From Calditrichia bacterium (GTDB lineage Bacteria; Calditrichota; Calditrichia; Calditrichales; Calditrichaceae): DNA of 41,715 nucleotides. Positions 17,440 to 24,821 of this stretch are shown in pieces. Position numbers and translations under genes: made by a program. The stretch spans positions 1-41,715 of the forward strand of contig JALSTK010000135.1 of assembly GCA_026983775.1 (NCBI GenBank). Reading direction: 5' to 3'. The notes under the pieces are model-generated. The model worked only from the letters and a program-made list of their open reading frames with translations. It did no database searches and was not told the DNA's origin. Every line of letters starts with the position of its first letter. Position 1 is the stretch's first letter.

Positions 17440-18456
17440 TTATTCCAGCAACTCTTCTTCTTCACCGCGAATAAGCATGATCTGTCCTTGCTCTTCGAGT
17501 CTTCTGGCTGTTTCCAAAATATTTTTCTGCGCTTCTTCCACCTCTTTGACGCGTACCGGGCCTAAGTAATCCAGTTCTTCCTTAAGCATTTTCGCAGCCC
17601 GCTCGGACATATTTTTAAATATCAATTCCTTCAGTTCATTGCTGGTCGCCTTAAGAGCCAGCGCCAGAGTTTTAGAATCGATTTCCTTGAGAATCGTCTG
17701 GATGGCCGAAGAAGGTAGGTGAGCGATATCCTCGAAAACGAACATCAGGTCTGTAATCTCATTGGCTAATTCCGTATTTCTTTCGCGCAGACTGCTTAAA
17801 ATATTCTTTTCCGAAGTGCGGCTGACCGAATTCAATATATCCGCCAAAGCTTCCACGCCACCGGTCTTGCTTAATCCGCCACCAAAAACGGAACCCAGCT
17901 GTTCTCGCAGAACATTCTCAATATCTTCAATTAATTCCGGAGAGGTTTTCTCCATAGTGGCTACTCTGTAAGCGATTTCAAATTGCGTTTCTTCCGGCAT
18001 CTCAGAAAGAATAGCAGCGGCCTGTTGCGGCTTCAAATTGGCCAGAATCAATGCTGCGGTTTGGGGGTGCTCGTTCTGCAGGAAATTTAGCAATTGTTTA
18101 TCGTCCACGGTTTGCAACAAATAAAAAGCGCTCACTTCCACCGCTGCTTCAACTTTTTTAATAAGATCTTCCGATTTTTTCTTACCCCGGGCCGCTTCGA
18201 GCATTTGGCGGGCATAATTAAGCCCCCCCTGGATGATATACTGGTTGGCCATAATCATTTCATAGAATTCTTCCAGGGTGGCCGATAGAATTTCCACCGG
18301 AATATTTTGCAGACGGGCGATCTCTATAGAAATATTTTCAATTTCCGTTTCCGATAGATTCTTTAAAATGGGTGTGGCCCGTTCGATTCCCAAAGCGATC
18401 ATCAATAATGCAACTTTTTGTACAGGTGTTATTTTTTGCGCGCTTAATTGTGCCAT
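17440..18456 (-). CDS. fliG: Flagellar motor switch protein FliG
   Basis: 338 residues, usual length. The N-terminal domain binds FliF; the middle domain has the EHPQTAALILANLKPQQAA motif (about 129-147); the C-terminal torque domain has LMFVFEDIAHLPSSAIQ (about 237-253) and RAAKMLKEELDYLGPVRVKEVEEAQ (about 289-313) with the charged residues that face MotA. It forms the rotor track. It begins directly after fliF, with one base between stop and start. Confidence 0.96.
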   Translation of the reverse strand: MAQLSAQKITPVQKVALLMIALGIERATPILKNLSETEIENISIEIARLQNIPVEILSATLEEFYEMIMANQYIIQGGLNYARQMLEAARGKKKSEDLIKKVEAAVEVSAFYLLQTVDDKQLLNFLQNEHPQTAALILANLKPQQAAAILSEMPEETQFEIAYRVATMEKTSPELIEDIENVLREQLGSVFGGGLSKTGGVEALADILNSVSRTSEKNILSSLRERNTELANEITDLMFVFEDIAHLPSSAIQTILKEIDSKTLALALKATSNELKELIFKNMSERAAKMLKEELDYLGPVRVKEVEEAQKNILETARRLEEQGQIMLIRGEEEELLE

Positions 18457-18457
18457 T

Positions 18458-20083
18458 TTAACTCTCTGAATTAGTTAACCAGGAACGAATTAATTTAGTC
18501 GTATTTTCAGGATTTTCTTCGGCAAACTTGATAACTTCATCGGTCATTTTGTCTTTGGCCTTCATTTTAGCCCGGGCCTCGGGACTTAGTTTTTTCATAT
18601 AAAAATCTTCAGAAATTTCTTCTTCCGGCTGGGGCCGTTTTATTTGTCCCGAAACGGATGTATTTTCATTTAGGGCCTGGGACTCTTCCGAGGATGCGGG
18701 TACCGAGCCGGGAAGAGATTCGGCCGCCGCCGTTCCACCACCGGGTAGAGCCAGCTGAGCTACACTTGTCTTTAACATCCCTTTTAAGAGGAACAGGGCT
18801 AACAACAGACCGACGAAGATCAAACCATAGGTGATTATTTTCTCCCAGAAATCAAATCGAATCCCCTGTTCAAAATACTCCTTATCCTTGGTGACCTGAC
18901 GATCGGCTAATTTCATATTCTGTACTTCCACTACATCTCCGCGGTCTTCATTATAACCGACCGCACTTTTAACCAGAGAAGCAATCTGATTCAGTTCCTC
19001 TTCACTTCGGGGGATATAGGTGTATGCCTCTTTCCCGTCTTTGGTCTTGTTCTTTTGATATCTACCATTCACCAAAACCGCCACAGTCAGCCTTTTTATA
19101 TCACCCGTATTGGAAACGTATGTTTCCTTGGTCTTGCTTATTTCGTAATTTGAGGTCACTTTCTGCACATTATAATTGGAGGTATCGATAGCACTTTTAG
19201 ACGATTCATTATATTTTTCCTGACTTAAAATAGCGGTATTATCCGGATCGATTTCTTCTTTGGTTCGTTCAATACGATCGAAATTGAGATCGGCGGAAAC
19301 CTTGACCACCATATTATTTTTACCTACTACCCCGCCCACGATATCCTGCACCTTTTTTTGTAATTGCTGCTCAAGGGATTGACGCAGTTCATATTGGTTG
19401 CCCACATTCCCCATGGAGGCATTACCTTCATCATCCTGGACCAGTACATTCCCATCGTCATCCATGACCACCACATCTTTGGGCTCAATGCCCTCTACAC
19501 TGTTGGCAACCAGAGCGGCAATTCCCTTCACCTGATTGGTATTCATATGCGCACCCGGCATGAAATGCAAGACAACCGAAGCACTGCCCTCTTTCTCGCC
19601 CTCAAATAATTTATCTTCCGGAATAACCAAATGAACACGGCTTTGCTTTATTTCCGGAAACTGATTAATGGTGCGCATCAATTCCCCTTCCAGAGCTCGT
19701 TTGAAATTCAAACGTTGCATAAAGGTGGTCATACCCAGATTGTTTTTCTCGAATATTTCATATCCATTTACATTATCTTTAATGAAACCGCTTTGTACAT
19801 ATTTCAGTCGTAATTCATTAATTTGATCGGATGGAGCTAATATGGTTGTTCCGCCGTTTTCCAGACGAAAAGGGATTTTACTATTGCGTAAATCCGCAAC
19901 AACGGATCCGGCCGAATTGGGATCAATATTGCTATAAAGTACACTGTATTCGGTACGATTGGCCCATAAAACCAGAGCAACGGCTGCCGAAAAAAAACCA
20001 ATCAGCACACCGATAATGATGATGCGTTGTTTCATTGAATATTGTGAAAAAAGATGTTGTAGCTGACCAAAAACCGAGTTCAT
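18458..20083 (-). CDS. fliF: Flagellar MS-ring protein FliF
   Basis: 541 residues. Membrane segments lie at about 20-42 (RIIIIGVLIGFFSAAVALVLW) and 427-447 (IITYGLIFVGLLLALFLLKG). The periplasmic ring-building motifs include YSVLYSNIDPNSAGSVVADL, FMQRLNFKRALEGELMRTI, and ASVVLHF. The C-terminal tail (DFYMKKLSPEARAKMKAKDK, ENPENTTKLIRSWL) binds FliG. It makes the MS-ring, the foundation of the basal body, in the inner membrane. It starts 12 bp after fliE. Confidence 0.96.
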   Translation of the reverse strand: MNSVFGQLQHLFSQYSMKQRIIIIGVLIGFFSAAVALVLWANRTEYSVLYSNIDPNSAGSVVADLRNSKIPFRLENGGTTILAPSDQINELRLKYVQSGFIKDNVNGYEIFEKNNLGMTTFMQRLNFKRALEGELMRTINQFPEIKQSRVHLVIPEDKLFEGEKEGSASVVLHFMPGAHMNTNQVKGIAALVANSVEGIEPKDVVVMDDDGNVLVQDDEGNASMGNVGNQYELRQSLEQQLQKKVQDIVGGVVGKNNMVVKVSADLNFDRIERTKEEIDPDNTAILSQEKYNESSKSAIDTSNYNVQKVTSNYEISKTKETYVSNTGDIKRLTVAVLVNGRYQKNKTKDGKEAYTYIPRSEEELNQIASLVKSAVGYNEDRGDVVEVQNMKLADRQVTKDKEYFEQGIRFDFWEKIITYGLIFVGLLLALFLLKGMLKTSVAQLALPGGGTAAAESLPGSVPASSEESQALNENTSVSGQIKRPQPEEEISEDFYMKKLSPEARAKMKAKDKMTDEVIKFAEENPENTTKLIRSWLTNSES

Positions 20084-20095
20084 TTCCTTACCTCA

Positions 20096-20413
20096 CTAAA
20101 TCTGCATTCTTTCCAGAGTCTTGTACGATTCGAGTAGTTTATTACGGATTTCAATCATCAGTTGGAAACTGAGACGCGCTTCTTCCAGACTGGCCATAGC
20201 CTGATGCAAATTTTCGGAGCGACCTTCAATCACGTCTGCAACTTGCTGTTGGGAAGAAATTTGTTTATTGTTTACAGCTTGAATAAAATCCGAAATTGTC
20301 TGACCAAAATCACGCGTGCGCAGAGCATCGCCAACCGATCCGGCCTCCACCGTTTTTTTCTGTTGTGTGATCTCAGAAATCTGGTTGGTATTCAGGGGAT
20401 TAATTTTGGGCAT
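20096..20413 (-). CDS. fliE: Flagellar hook-basal body protein FliE
   Basis: 105 residues. The family C-terminal motif is visible: LHQAMASLEEARLSFQLMIEIRNKLLESYKTLERMQI. FliE joins the MS-ring to the proximal rod and is among the first export substrates. It lies between an unknown small gene and fliF. Confidence 0.92.
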   Translation of the reverse strand: MPKINPLNTNQISEITQQKKTVEAGSVGDALRTRDFGQTISDFIQAVNNKQISSQQQVADVIEGRSENLHQAMASLEEARLSFQLMIEIRNKLLESYKTLERMQI

Positions 20414-20424
20414 TTGTCACCTCA

Positions 20425-20706
20425 TTATCCTTTTAAATCCAATAAAAAACCGGACTGGATACTTCTTACCGGTTTATTTCCGTAGAACATTTTTATTTGC
20501 TCGTTTCCCGAAAAAAGAGCATGCAAAGTTGCCCTCTCTTTCGTGGAAAGTATATCCGTTGGTTGCAGAGCCGCCTTCAAGGTTTTAGCAGACCCTTTGG
20601 AAACCTGAACATTGGTCGATTGGCCTTCGGGCTGAAGATGCGAACGAATCTGGCGGTAGGCCCGGGTTGCGCCTGAAATATTCCAGTTTGATGATGAAAC
20701 TTTCAT
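20425..20706 (-). CDS. Unknown 93-residue protein between flgC and fliE
   Basis: Not recognised. It opens MKVSSSNWNISGATRAYR, is basic, has no membrane segment or signal peptide, and ends in a hydrophobic/charged tail (FYGNKPVRSIQSGFLLDLKG). It is spaced 11 bp from both flgC and fliE in the same direction and its codon use looks like its neighbours, so it is very likely a real member of the operon. A rod-assembly accessory or small regulator is possible, but only by context. Confidence 0.7.
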   Translation of the reverse strand: MKVSSSNWNISGATRAYRQIRSHLQPEGQSTNVQVSKGSAKTLKAALQPTDILSTKERATLHALFSGNEQIKMFYGNKPVRSIQSGFLLDLKG

Positions 20707-20717
20707 TCTTCCACCCT

Positions 20718-21212
20718 TTATATTTCCAAAGCTCTTTTGGCCAGTTGCTTGGCTGCGTTCAGCACGGTCACATTAGCTTCATAAGTTCGCGTGGCAGCGA
20801 TTAAATCAACCATCTCTTCCACCGGATTCACATTAGGCATTTTGACATAGCCGTTTTCATCCGCTCTGGGATGAGAAGGATTGTAGACCAATTTAACCCC
20901 TTTTTCTTCCACAACTTTCAATGGAAATTCATCCGGTTTTCTGCCGGTCAGAATTTCTTCGGCTGATTTAAGGCTCATATGATTTTGATCCTGTCGACGC
21001 AATGGAAGAGATGATTCGGGATCAAAATGTATATGCCCTTTCGATGTCTTTTTCGGTACAACTACCTTACGATGGTAAACCCGACCCTTGGCATCCGGGG
21101 CCCTTTCCGCATTGGCAATGTTTTCCGAGATTACGTCCAAACGCTTCATCTGATTGGACATACCGGAAAGTGTGGTATGTATTGCCGATAATATGCCGCC
21201 TATTTTCATCAT
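20718..21212 (-). CDS. flgC: Flagellar proximal rod protein FlgC
   Basis: 164 residues. N-terminal rod motif: AIHTTLSGMSNQMKRLDVISENIANAERAPDAKGRVYHRKVV (split across about 11-50). C-terminal motif: YVKMPNVNPVEEMVDLIAATRTYEANVTVLNAAKQLAKRALEI. It is somewhat longer than typical (about 135-150) owing to an insert around residues 60-110. It builds the proximal rod with FlgB and is followed 11 bp later by the unknown small gene. Confidence 0.94.
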   Translation of the reverse strand: MMKIGGILSAIHTTLSGMSNQMKRLDVISENIANAERAPDAKGRVYHRKVVVPKKTSKGHIHFDPESSLPLRRQDQNHMSLKSAEEILTGRKPDEFPLKVVEEKGVKLVYNPSHPRADENGYVKMPNVNPVEEMVDLIAATRTYEANVTVLNAAKQLAKRALEI

Positions 21213-21221
21213 TCACCTCTT

Positions 21222-21590
21222 TTAAGTCTGTCTGCCTGTTATTCCCGAAAGAAGCATCCTGTAAGTTCGGTTCAAGGCTTTACTGGCAAATTCGTAACGA
21301 ATCTGGTTTTCCGCCAGTTGTCCCATCTCCTGCGAAATATCTACTTCGGAATGCGCATCGTTTTGATTTTTCCGTTCGGGTATTTCCGGTTCGCTAATAT
21401 GACGCGGATCCGTTGTCTTAAGGGTCCGTTCCAGATTGGAACGTAATACTTTACTAAAATCCGTATTTACCCGTTTATAGTTGGGATTGTTGGCATTGGC
21501 AATATTCTTGGCTATAGCCGAATGTTCCTTCGCATACAGATCCAGGGACTTTTTTAAAAGATGAATATTGTCTGTGTTAAATAGTTTCAT
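21222..21590 (-). CDS. flgB: Flagellar proximal rod protein FlgB
   Basis: 122 residues. N-terminal motif: LLKKSLDLYAKEHSAIAKNIANANNPNYKRVNTDF; C-terminal motif: EMGQLAENQIRYEFASKALNRTYRMLLSGITGR. It is the first gene of the flagellar run. A strong AGGAG lies 7 bases before the ATG, and a sigma-54-like promoter lies 25 bases before it. Confidence 0.94.
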   Translation of the reverse strand: MKLFNTDNIHLLKKSLDLYAKEHSAIAKNIANANNPNYKRVNTDFSKVLRSNLERTLKTTDPRHISEPEIPERKNQNDAHSEVDISQEMGQLAENQIRYEFASKALNRTYRMLLSGITGRQT

Positions 21591-21948
21591 CGTTCTTCTC
21601 CTCGTTATCTACTTTACAAGGGGCGTGCCAAACCCGAAAAATTACACCGCCATAAAGGGATTGTATCCTTAACTGGTTAAATTTACGGGAGTTACCGGAT
21701 GCGAATTAAAAAGAGTTGATCCTGTGTGTTGCTAACCCGGATGTATAGAAGAGGAAAAGATTTCCTCCGGTAAAACAATCTTTCCGTTTTAGCTCTCTCC
21801 CGGGAAAATTTTCAGCTGTTTCTCGCTATAAAATTTTGATAAAATAAAAGTATATAGGAATATTTTTAACAAAGTGAAATATGAGGGCAGGCGAAAAGGT
21901 TTTTAAATAAATAATTGAGTTGGGTGTGCCGTTCCGAACAAAATGGAA
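21591..21948. other. Intergenic region between chemotaxis and flagellar genes
   Basis: 358 bp without a gene. Besides the sigma-54-like promoter it holds a perfect palindrome GAGGAAA-AGA-TTTCCTC at 21751-21767, about 150 bp upstream of the predicted flgB transcription start, a typical distance for an enhancer-binding activator of sigma-54. The part next to cheD is AT-rich with no strong terminator. Confidence 0.5.
21615..21631 (-). promoter_or_regulatory. Sigma-54-type (-24/-12) promoter before flgB
   Basis: Read on the minus strand: TTGGCACGCCCCTTGTA. This fits the sigma-54 pattern TGGCAC-N5-TTGCW with exact spacing and one change (T for C in the -12 element). The predicted start would be near 21604, leaving a leader of only about 14 bases with the ribosome site almost at its 5' end, which is tight. 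Sigma-54 control of early flagellar genes is common. No NtrC-family activator gene is in the window. Confidence 0.5.
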
Positions 21949-23301
21949 TCAGCGCACTCCCAGTTCCAGGCGATCCATTTCATTCCAGGGTAAAGCATCG
22001 ATCAATTCGGATAACATGGCCGGTGATACCTGCAAAACTTCCATAACCCGTCCTAAATCACCGGAAGCGCTGCTATGGACCGACTCGCCGGATGCGAAGC
22101 TGTTTACTAATTGGTTGGACAGATAAATTACATTGGTTAATTTTGCATCTACCTGCGCGGCTTCCGGATTGTGATGATAGGCAATGACTTCTTGTAGGTT
22201 TTCAGGCAGAGACCATTTCTCCGCCAAAATTTTCCCGATTTCCGGATGGGAGTATCCGAATATTTCCTTTTCCAAATCAATCAGGGGATACGTAGTATTG
22301 CCCATCATCTTGCGATAAAATAAGGGGTATTCCTTGGCCATGAACTGATCCAGAACTACTTTACCGAAATCGTGAAGTAAACCGCCGGTATAGGCTTGAT
22401 CCGCAGCAACGGACTTTAAGAGTTTGGCGATGGATTCCGCTACAAAGGCCACACTCAAGGCATGGCGAAATAATCCGCCTTTTACCAGAGAATAACCTTG
22501 TTCCGCCTGTTGGTAATAAATCTCCGTAAAAACCGATAAAGTCATCAGTAAGATGCGTTTCTCACCGAGAAAAATAATCGCTCTGTCAATGGAATCGAAG
22601 GGTTTTCTGGGATTGAAATAAGCCGAGTTACTGAGCTGTAACACCTTAGCGGTCAAAATCTGATCCTGGCGTATCTCTTTGGCAATAGTCGATAACGAAA
22701 TATCTTCTTCGTTGATCATGCGAATCACGCGCAAAGCGATCTGAGGAATAGGCCGCACCTTATTCATGGCTTCATCTAAATCCAATTTTTTATTAATGGT
22801 AGGAGTCGGATTATGTATGGCCGGATGAGCGGCTACAATCGGTTCTATCTTGCATACTAACTTGGAGGTATCCAGGGCAATCTGAAAAGACAGATACCCA
22901 CCGGTTTCCATCTTGATAACCGGAATATTCTCCAGCTTAAGAAAATTAGCCACGATCTCTGCGGACTGGCCGCCGATATCCAATTTTAAATCGATCATGG
23001 AAACATTCCCAACCAGGGAGCCACCGGCCACACTGGCCTTGAGCCGTTCCTTTTTGGCACCGGCTTTTTGCAGATCGGCCAGGAATAAAGCCATCCCTGT
23101 TGAAGCGTATTTTTCCGGTTCCTGGGCAGCTCCTTTTCCGGGCGGCTCGGGTAAGAGGATGTGATAGAGGCCGGCAACTCTGGCCTCTTCGTCAACAATA
23201 GCCACACCCACACAAGACCCGAGGAAAGCTCTCAATTGCACGTGACCGTTTTTTTTGATCGAATAGGAGCCTGAAGGGACGGTTTCAAATTCCATGCACA
23301 T
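21949..23301 (-). CDS. CheD-HDOD fusion protein
   Basis: 450 residues (448 if the third codon, which has better spacing from AGGAG, is the start). Residues about 1-155 are a CheD chemoreceptor glutamine deamidase: LGSCVGVAI with the catalytic Cys at 30, GLYHILLP with the catalytic His at 46, YASTGMALFLADL, KASVAGGSLVG, and the NFLKLENIPVIKMETGGY strand. Residues about 180-400 are an HDOD signalling domain: RPIPQIALRVIRMINEED, AKVLQLSNSAYFNPR, AIIFLGEKRILLMTLS, FRHALSVAFVAESIA, GLLHDFGK. CheD modifies receptors and interacts with CheC in other bacteria; HDOD domains appear in regulators of chemotaxis, stress and c-di-GMP networks and usually lack catalysis. The join of the two in one chain is unusual. 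It is transcribed in the chemotaxis run before flgB. Confidence 0.9.
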   Translation of the reverse strand: MCMEFETVPSGSYSIKKNGHVQLRAFLGSCVGVAIVDEEARVAGLYHILLPEPPGKGAAQEPEKYASTGMALFLADLQKAGAKKERLKASVAGGSLVGNVSMIDLKLDIGGQSAEIVANFLKLENIPVIKMETGGYLSFQIALDTSKLVCKIEPIVAAHPAIHNPTPTINKKLDLDEAMNKVRPIPQIALRVIRMINEEDISLSTIAKEIRQDQILTAKVLQLSNSAYFNPRKPFDSIDRAIIFLGEKRILLMTLSVFTEIYYQQAEQGYSLVKGGLFRHALSVAFVAESIAKLLKSVAADQAYTGGLLHDFGKVVLDQFMAKEYPLFYRKMMGNTTYPLIDLEKEIFGYSHPEIGKILAEKWSLPENLQEVIAYHHNPEAAQVDAKLTNVIYLSNQLVNSFASGESVHSSASGDLGRVMEVLQVSPAMLSELIDALPWNEMDRLELGVR

Positions 23302-23909
23302 ATTCTCCTGCAGATGATCTGTAAATTGGATCTATTAAAAGATGCCTGAACTAACAAACGATTATAAATCTATCTTCGGCTTATTTTTTAAAATATTAAC
23401 GGCAAAATTTCGCCATCCTTTGTTATTTTTATCTCGCCGGTGGTTAAACGCCGTAAAAATGTCATCCTTAAATCAGCACGAAGTGATGCAATATAAGTAC
23501 CACACCCGTCAGCCGACGGGCAGGAACAAAGCCTGTGGGCAAGATGCAACCGCAAAGCGGTAAAATAAACCAGGCCTTTCAATGTATAGGGTCTCCTATC
23601 TCGTTAGAATGCTCTGCGTTCCACATTCGACGCCTTCAGCGTCGCGCTCGCTTTTTCCGCTTTACCACAGGCCAGGCCTGTGGCTACTCATGTTCGTATC
23701 CTTCGGATACTATTGTCTTTAAATACAAGATGGACGAAACCATAAAAAATTGTTTCATTCCTTTTATCAGTCTTCAATTAATATACGGCTTCACAAGAAA
23801 CACGGTAGAGTCGAATAAGAAGAGGAATCTATTAGGAGTAAGACAAAGCAAAGGATTGTTTATTTTGCCTAAAACATAACCCGCTTGTCGGGATGCGAAA
23901 TCCATACAT
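23302..23909. other. Gene-free stretch rich in short perfect palindromes
   Basis: 608 bp between cheR and the cheD fusion, breaking the otherwise compact run. It contains at least five perfect hairpins with short loops: CCCGTC-AGCC-GACGGG (23505-23520), ACCGC-AAA-GCGGT (23549-23561), GACGC-CTTCA-GCGTC (23629-23643), CCACAGGCC-A-GGCCTGTGG (23665-23683), GTATCC-TTC-GGATAC (23696-23710). The stretch from 23461 starts GTCATCCTTAAATCAGCACGAAGTGATG and looks like another degenerate intergenic repeat. No protein-like frame or known riboswitch fold is recognised. Confidence 0.5.
23505..23710. repeat. Cluster of five short-loop palindromes
   Basis: Five separate perfect inverted repeats with 5-9-bp arms and loops of 1-5 bases in 206 bp. 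They have different stem sequences, so this is not one repeated unit. They lie in the gap after cheR. On the transcript they could form successive hairpins; none has a T-run. Similar palindromes occur at 38593-38611 and inside the tRNA-derived array. Confidence 0.5.
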
Positions 23910-24758
23910 TCAATTTACATGCTGTTCTTTTAAGGAATAATAAATCGATTTCATGGAATCCTTCCGTTCGAAACAATCGTCCGCCCCGGATAGGGTTTCC
24001 GAGGAGCCAATCATTAAGATGCCCCCGGGATTCAGCTGAGTTGCGATGCGCCTGAACAGAAGGGCCCGATTCGCAGGAGCAAAATAAATAGCGACATTCC
24101 TGCATAAAATCAGATCAAATTTTTTCATTCCCGTAAATGGTTTTAATAGATTTTGCTTTTCAAAGGATACGAATTTTTTCAGTTCATTCCGAACTTGCCA
24201 GTATTTTCCGTGATTTATAAAATAACGTCTGAGCTGAATCTCATTCAATCCTCTGCCAATTTCCGTACGATTATATTGACCCGATTTGGCCCGAGTGATG
24301 GCCGCTTCGGAAATATCCGTTCCCAGAATGTGAATATCCCAAAGTTCAATATCGGAAAGAAGCTCCGTTAAAATAATTTCCAGGCTGTATACTTCCTGGC
24401 CTGTGGAGCAGGCCGCACTCCAGATCCTTAACCTGTTTTTGGAATCCTTACTGGTCCGGAGACGATGAATCATTTCCGGAAAGATTTTATGCCTTAATAA
24501 TTCAAAAGGAGCGGTATCCCTGAAAAAAAACGTTTCCTTGGTTGTAATAGCGTCAATAATGCGTTGCCGAACGATATGGCTCGAATCTTTTTCAGCATTT
24601 TCACACAATTCGCGGTAGTTTCGAAAACCATATTCCTGAAGTAATGGCCCTAACCGGCTTTCCAGCAAATACGCTTTTGATTCACTAAGGACAATACCCG
24701 TTAGCCGATGGATGTACTTCGTAACATAGGCCAGTTCATTGGCGTTTACTTTCAGCAT
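23910..24758 (-). CDS. cheR: Chemotaxis protein methyltransferase CheR
   Basis: 282 residues. The N-terminal helical domain (LAYVTKYIHRLTGIVLSES) is followed by the SAM-binding methyltransferase domain: RIWSAACSTGQEVYSLEIIL (about 110-129), ILGTDISEAAITRAKSGQY (about 145-163), FDLILCRNVAIYF (about 215-227), PGGILMIGSSETL. It methylates receptor glutamates using SAM, opposing CheB. It lies 63 bp after cheB. Confidence 0.95.
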   Translation of the reverse strand: MLKVNANELAYVTKYIHRLTGIVLSESKAYLLESRLGPLLQEYGFRNYRELCENAEKDSSHIVRQRIIDAITTKETFFFRDTAPFELLRHKIFPEMIHRLRTSKDSKNRLRIWSAACSTGQEVYSLEIILTELLSDIELWDIHILGTDISEAAITRAKSGQYNRTEIGRGLNEIQLRRYFINHGKYWQVRNELKKFVSFEKQNLLKPFTGMKKFDLILCRNVAIYFAPANRALLFRRIATQLNPGGILMIGSSETLSGADDCFERKDSMKSIYYSLKEQHVN

Positions 24759-24821
24759 ATCCTACTCTTATGTATTAGATATTGCGCGGATTATCCTTTT
24801 GGGCTCGGATCCTTCCGCAAG

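Noticed and set aside
23461-23580. c-di-GMP (GEMM) riboswitch
   Set aside because: A GCAACCGCAAAGC segment is superficially similar, but the conserved stems and tetraloop/receptor parts are absent.
23388-23582. 64-residue minus-strand frame in the cheR-cheD gap
   Set aside because: The stretch reading SLRADLRMTF is the usual translation of intergenic GTCATCCT-type repeats, not a protein.
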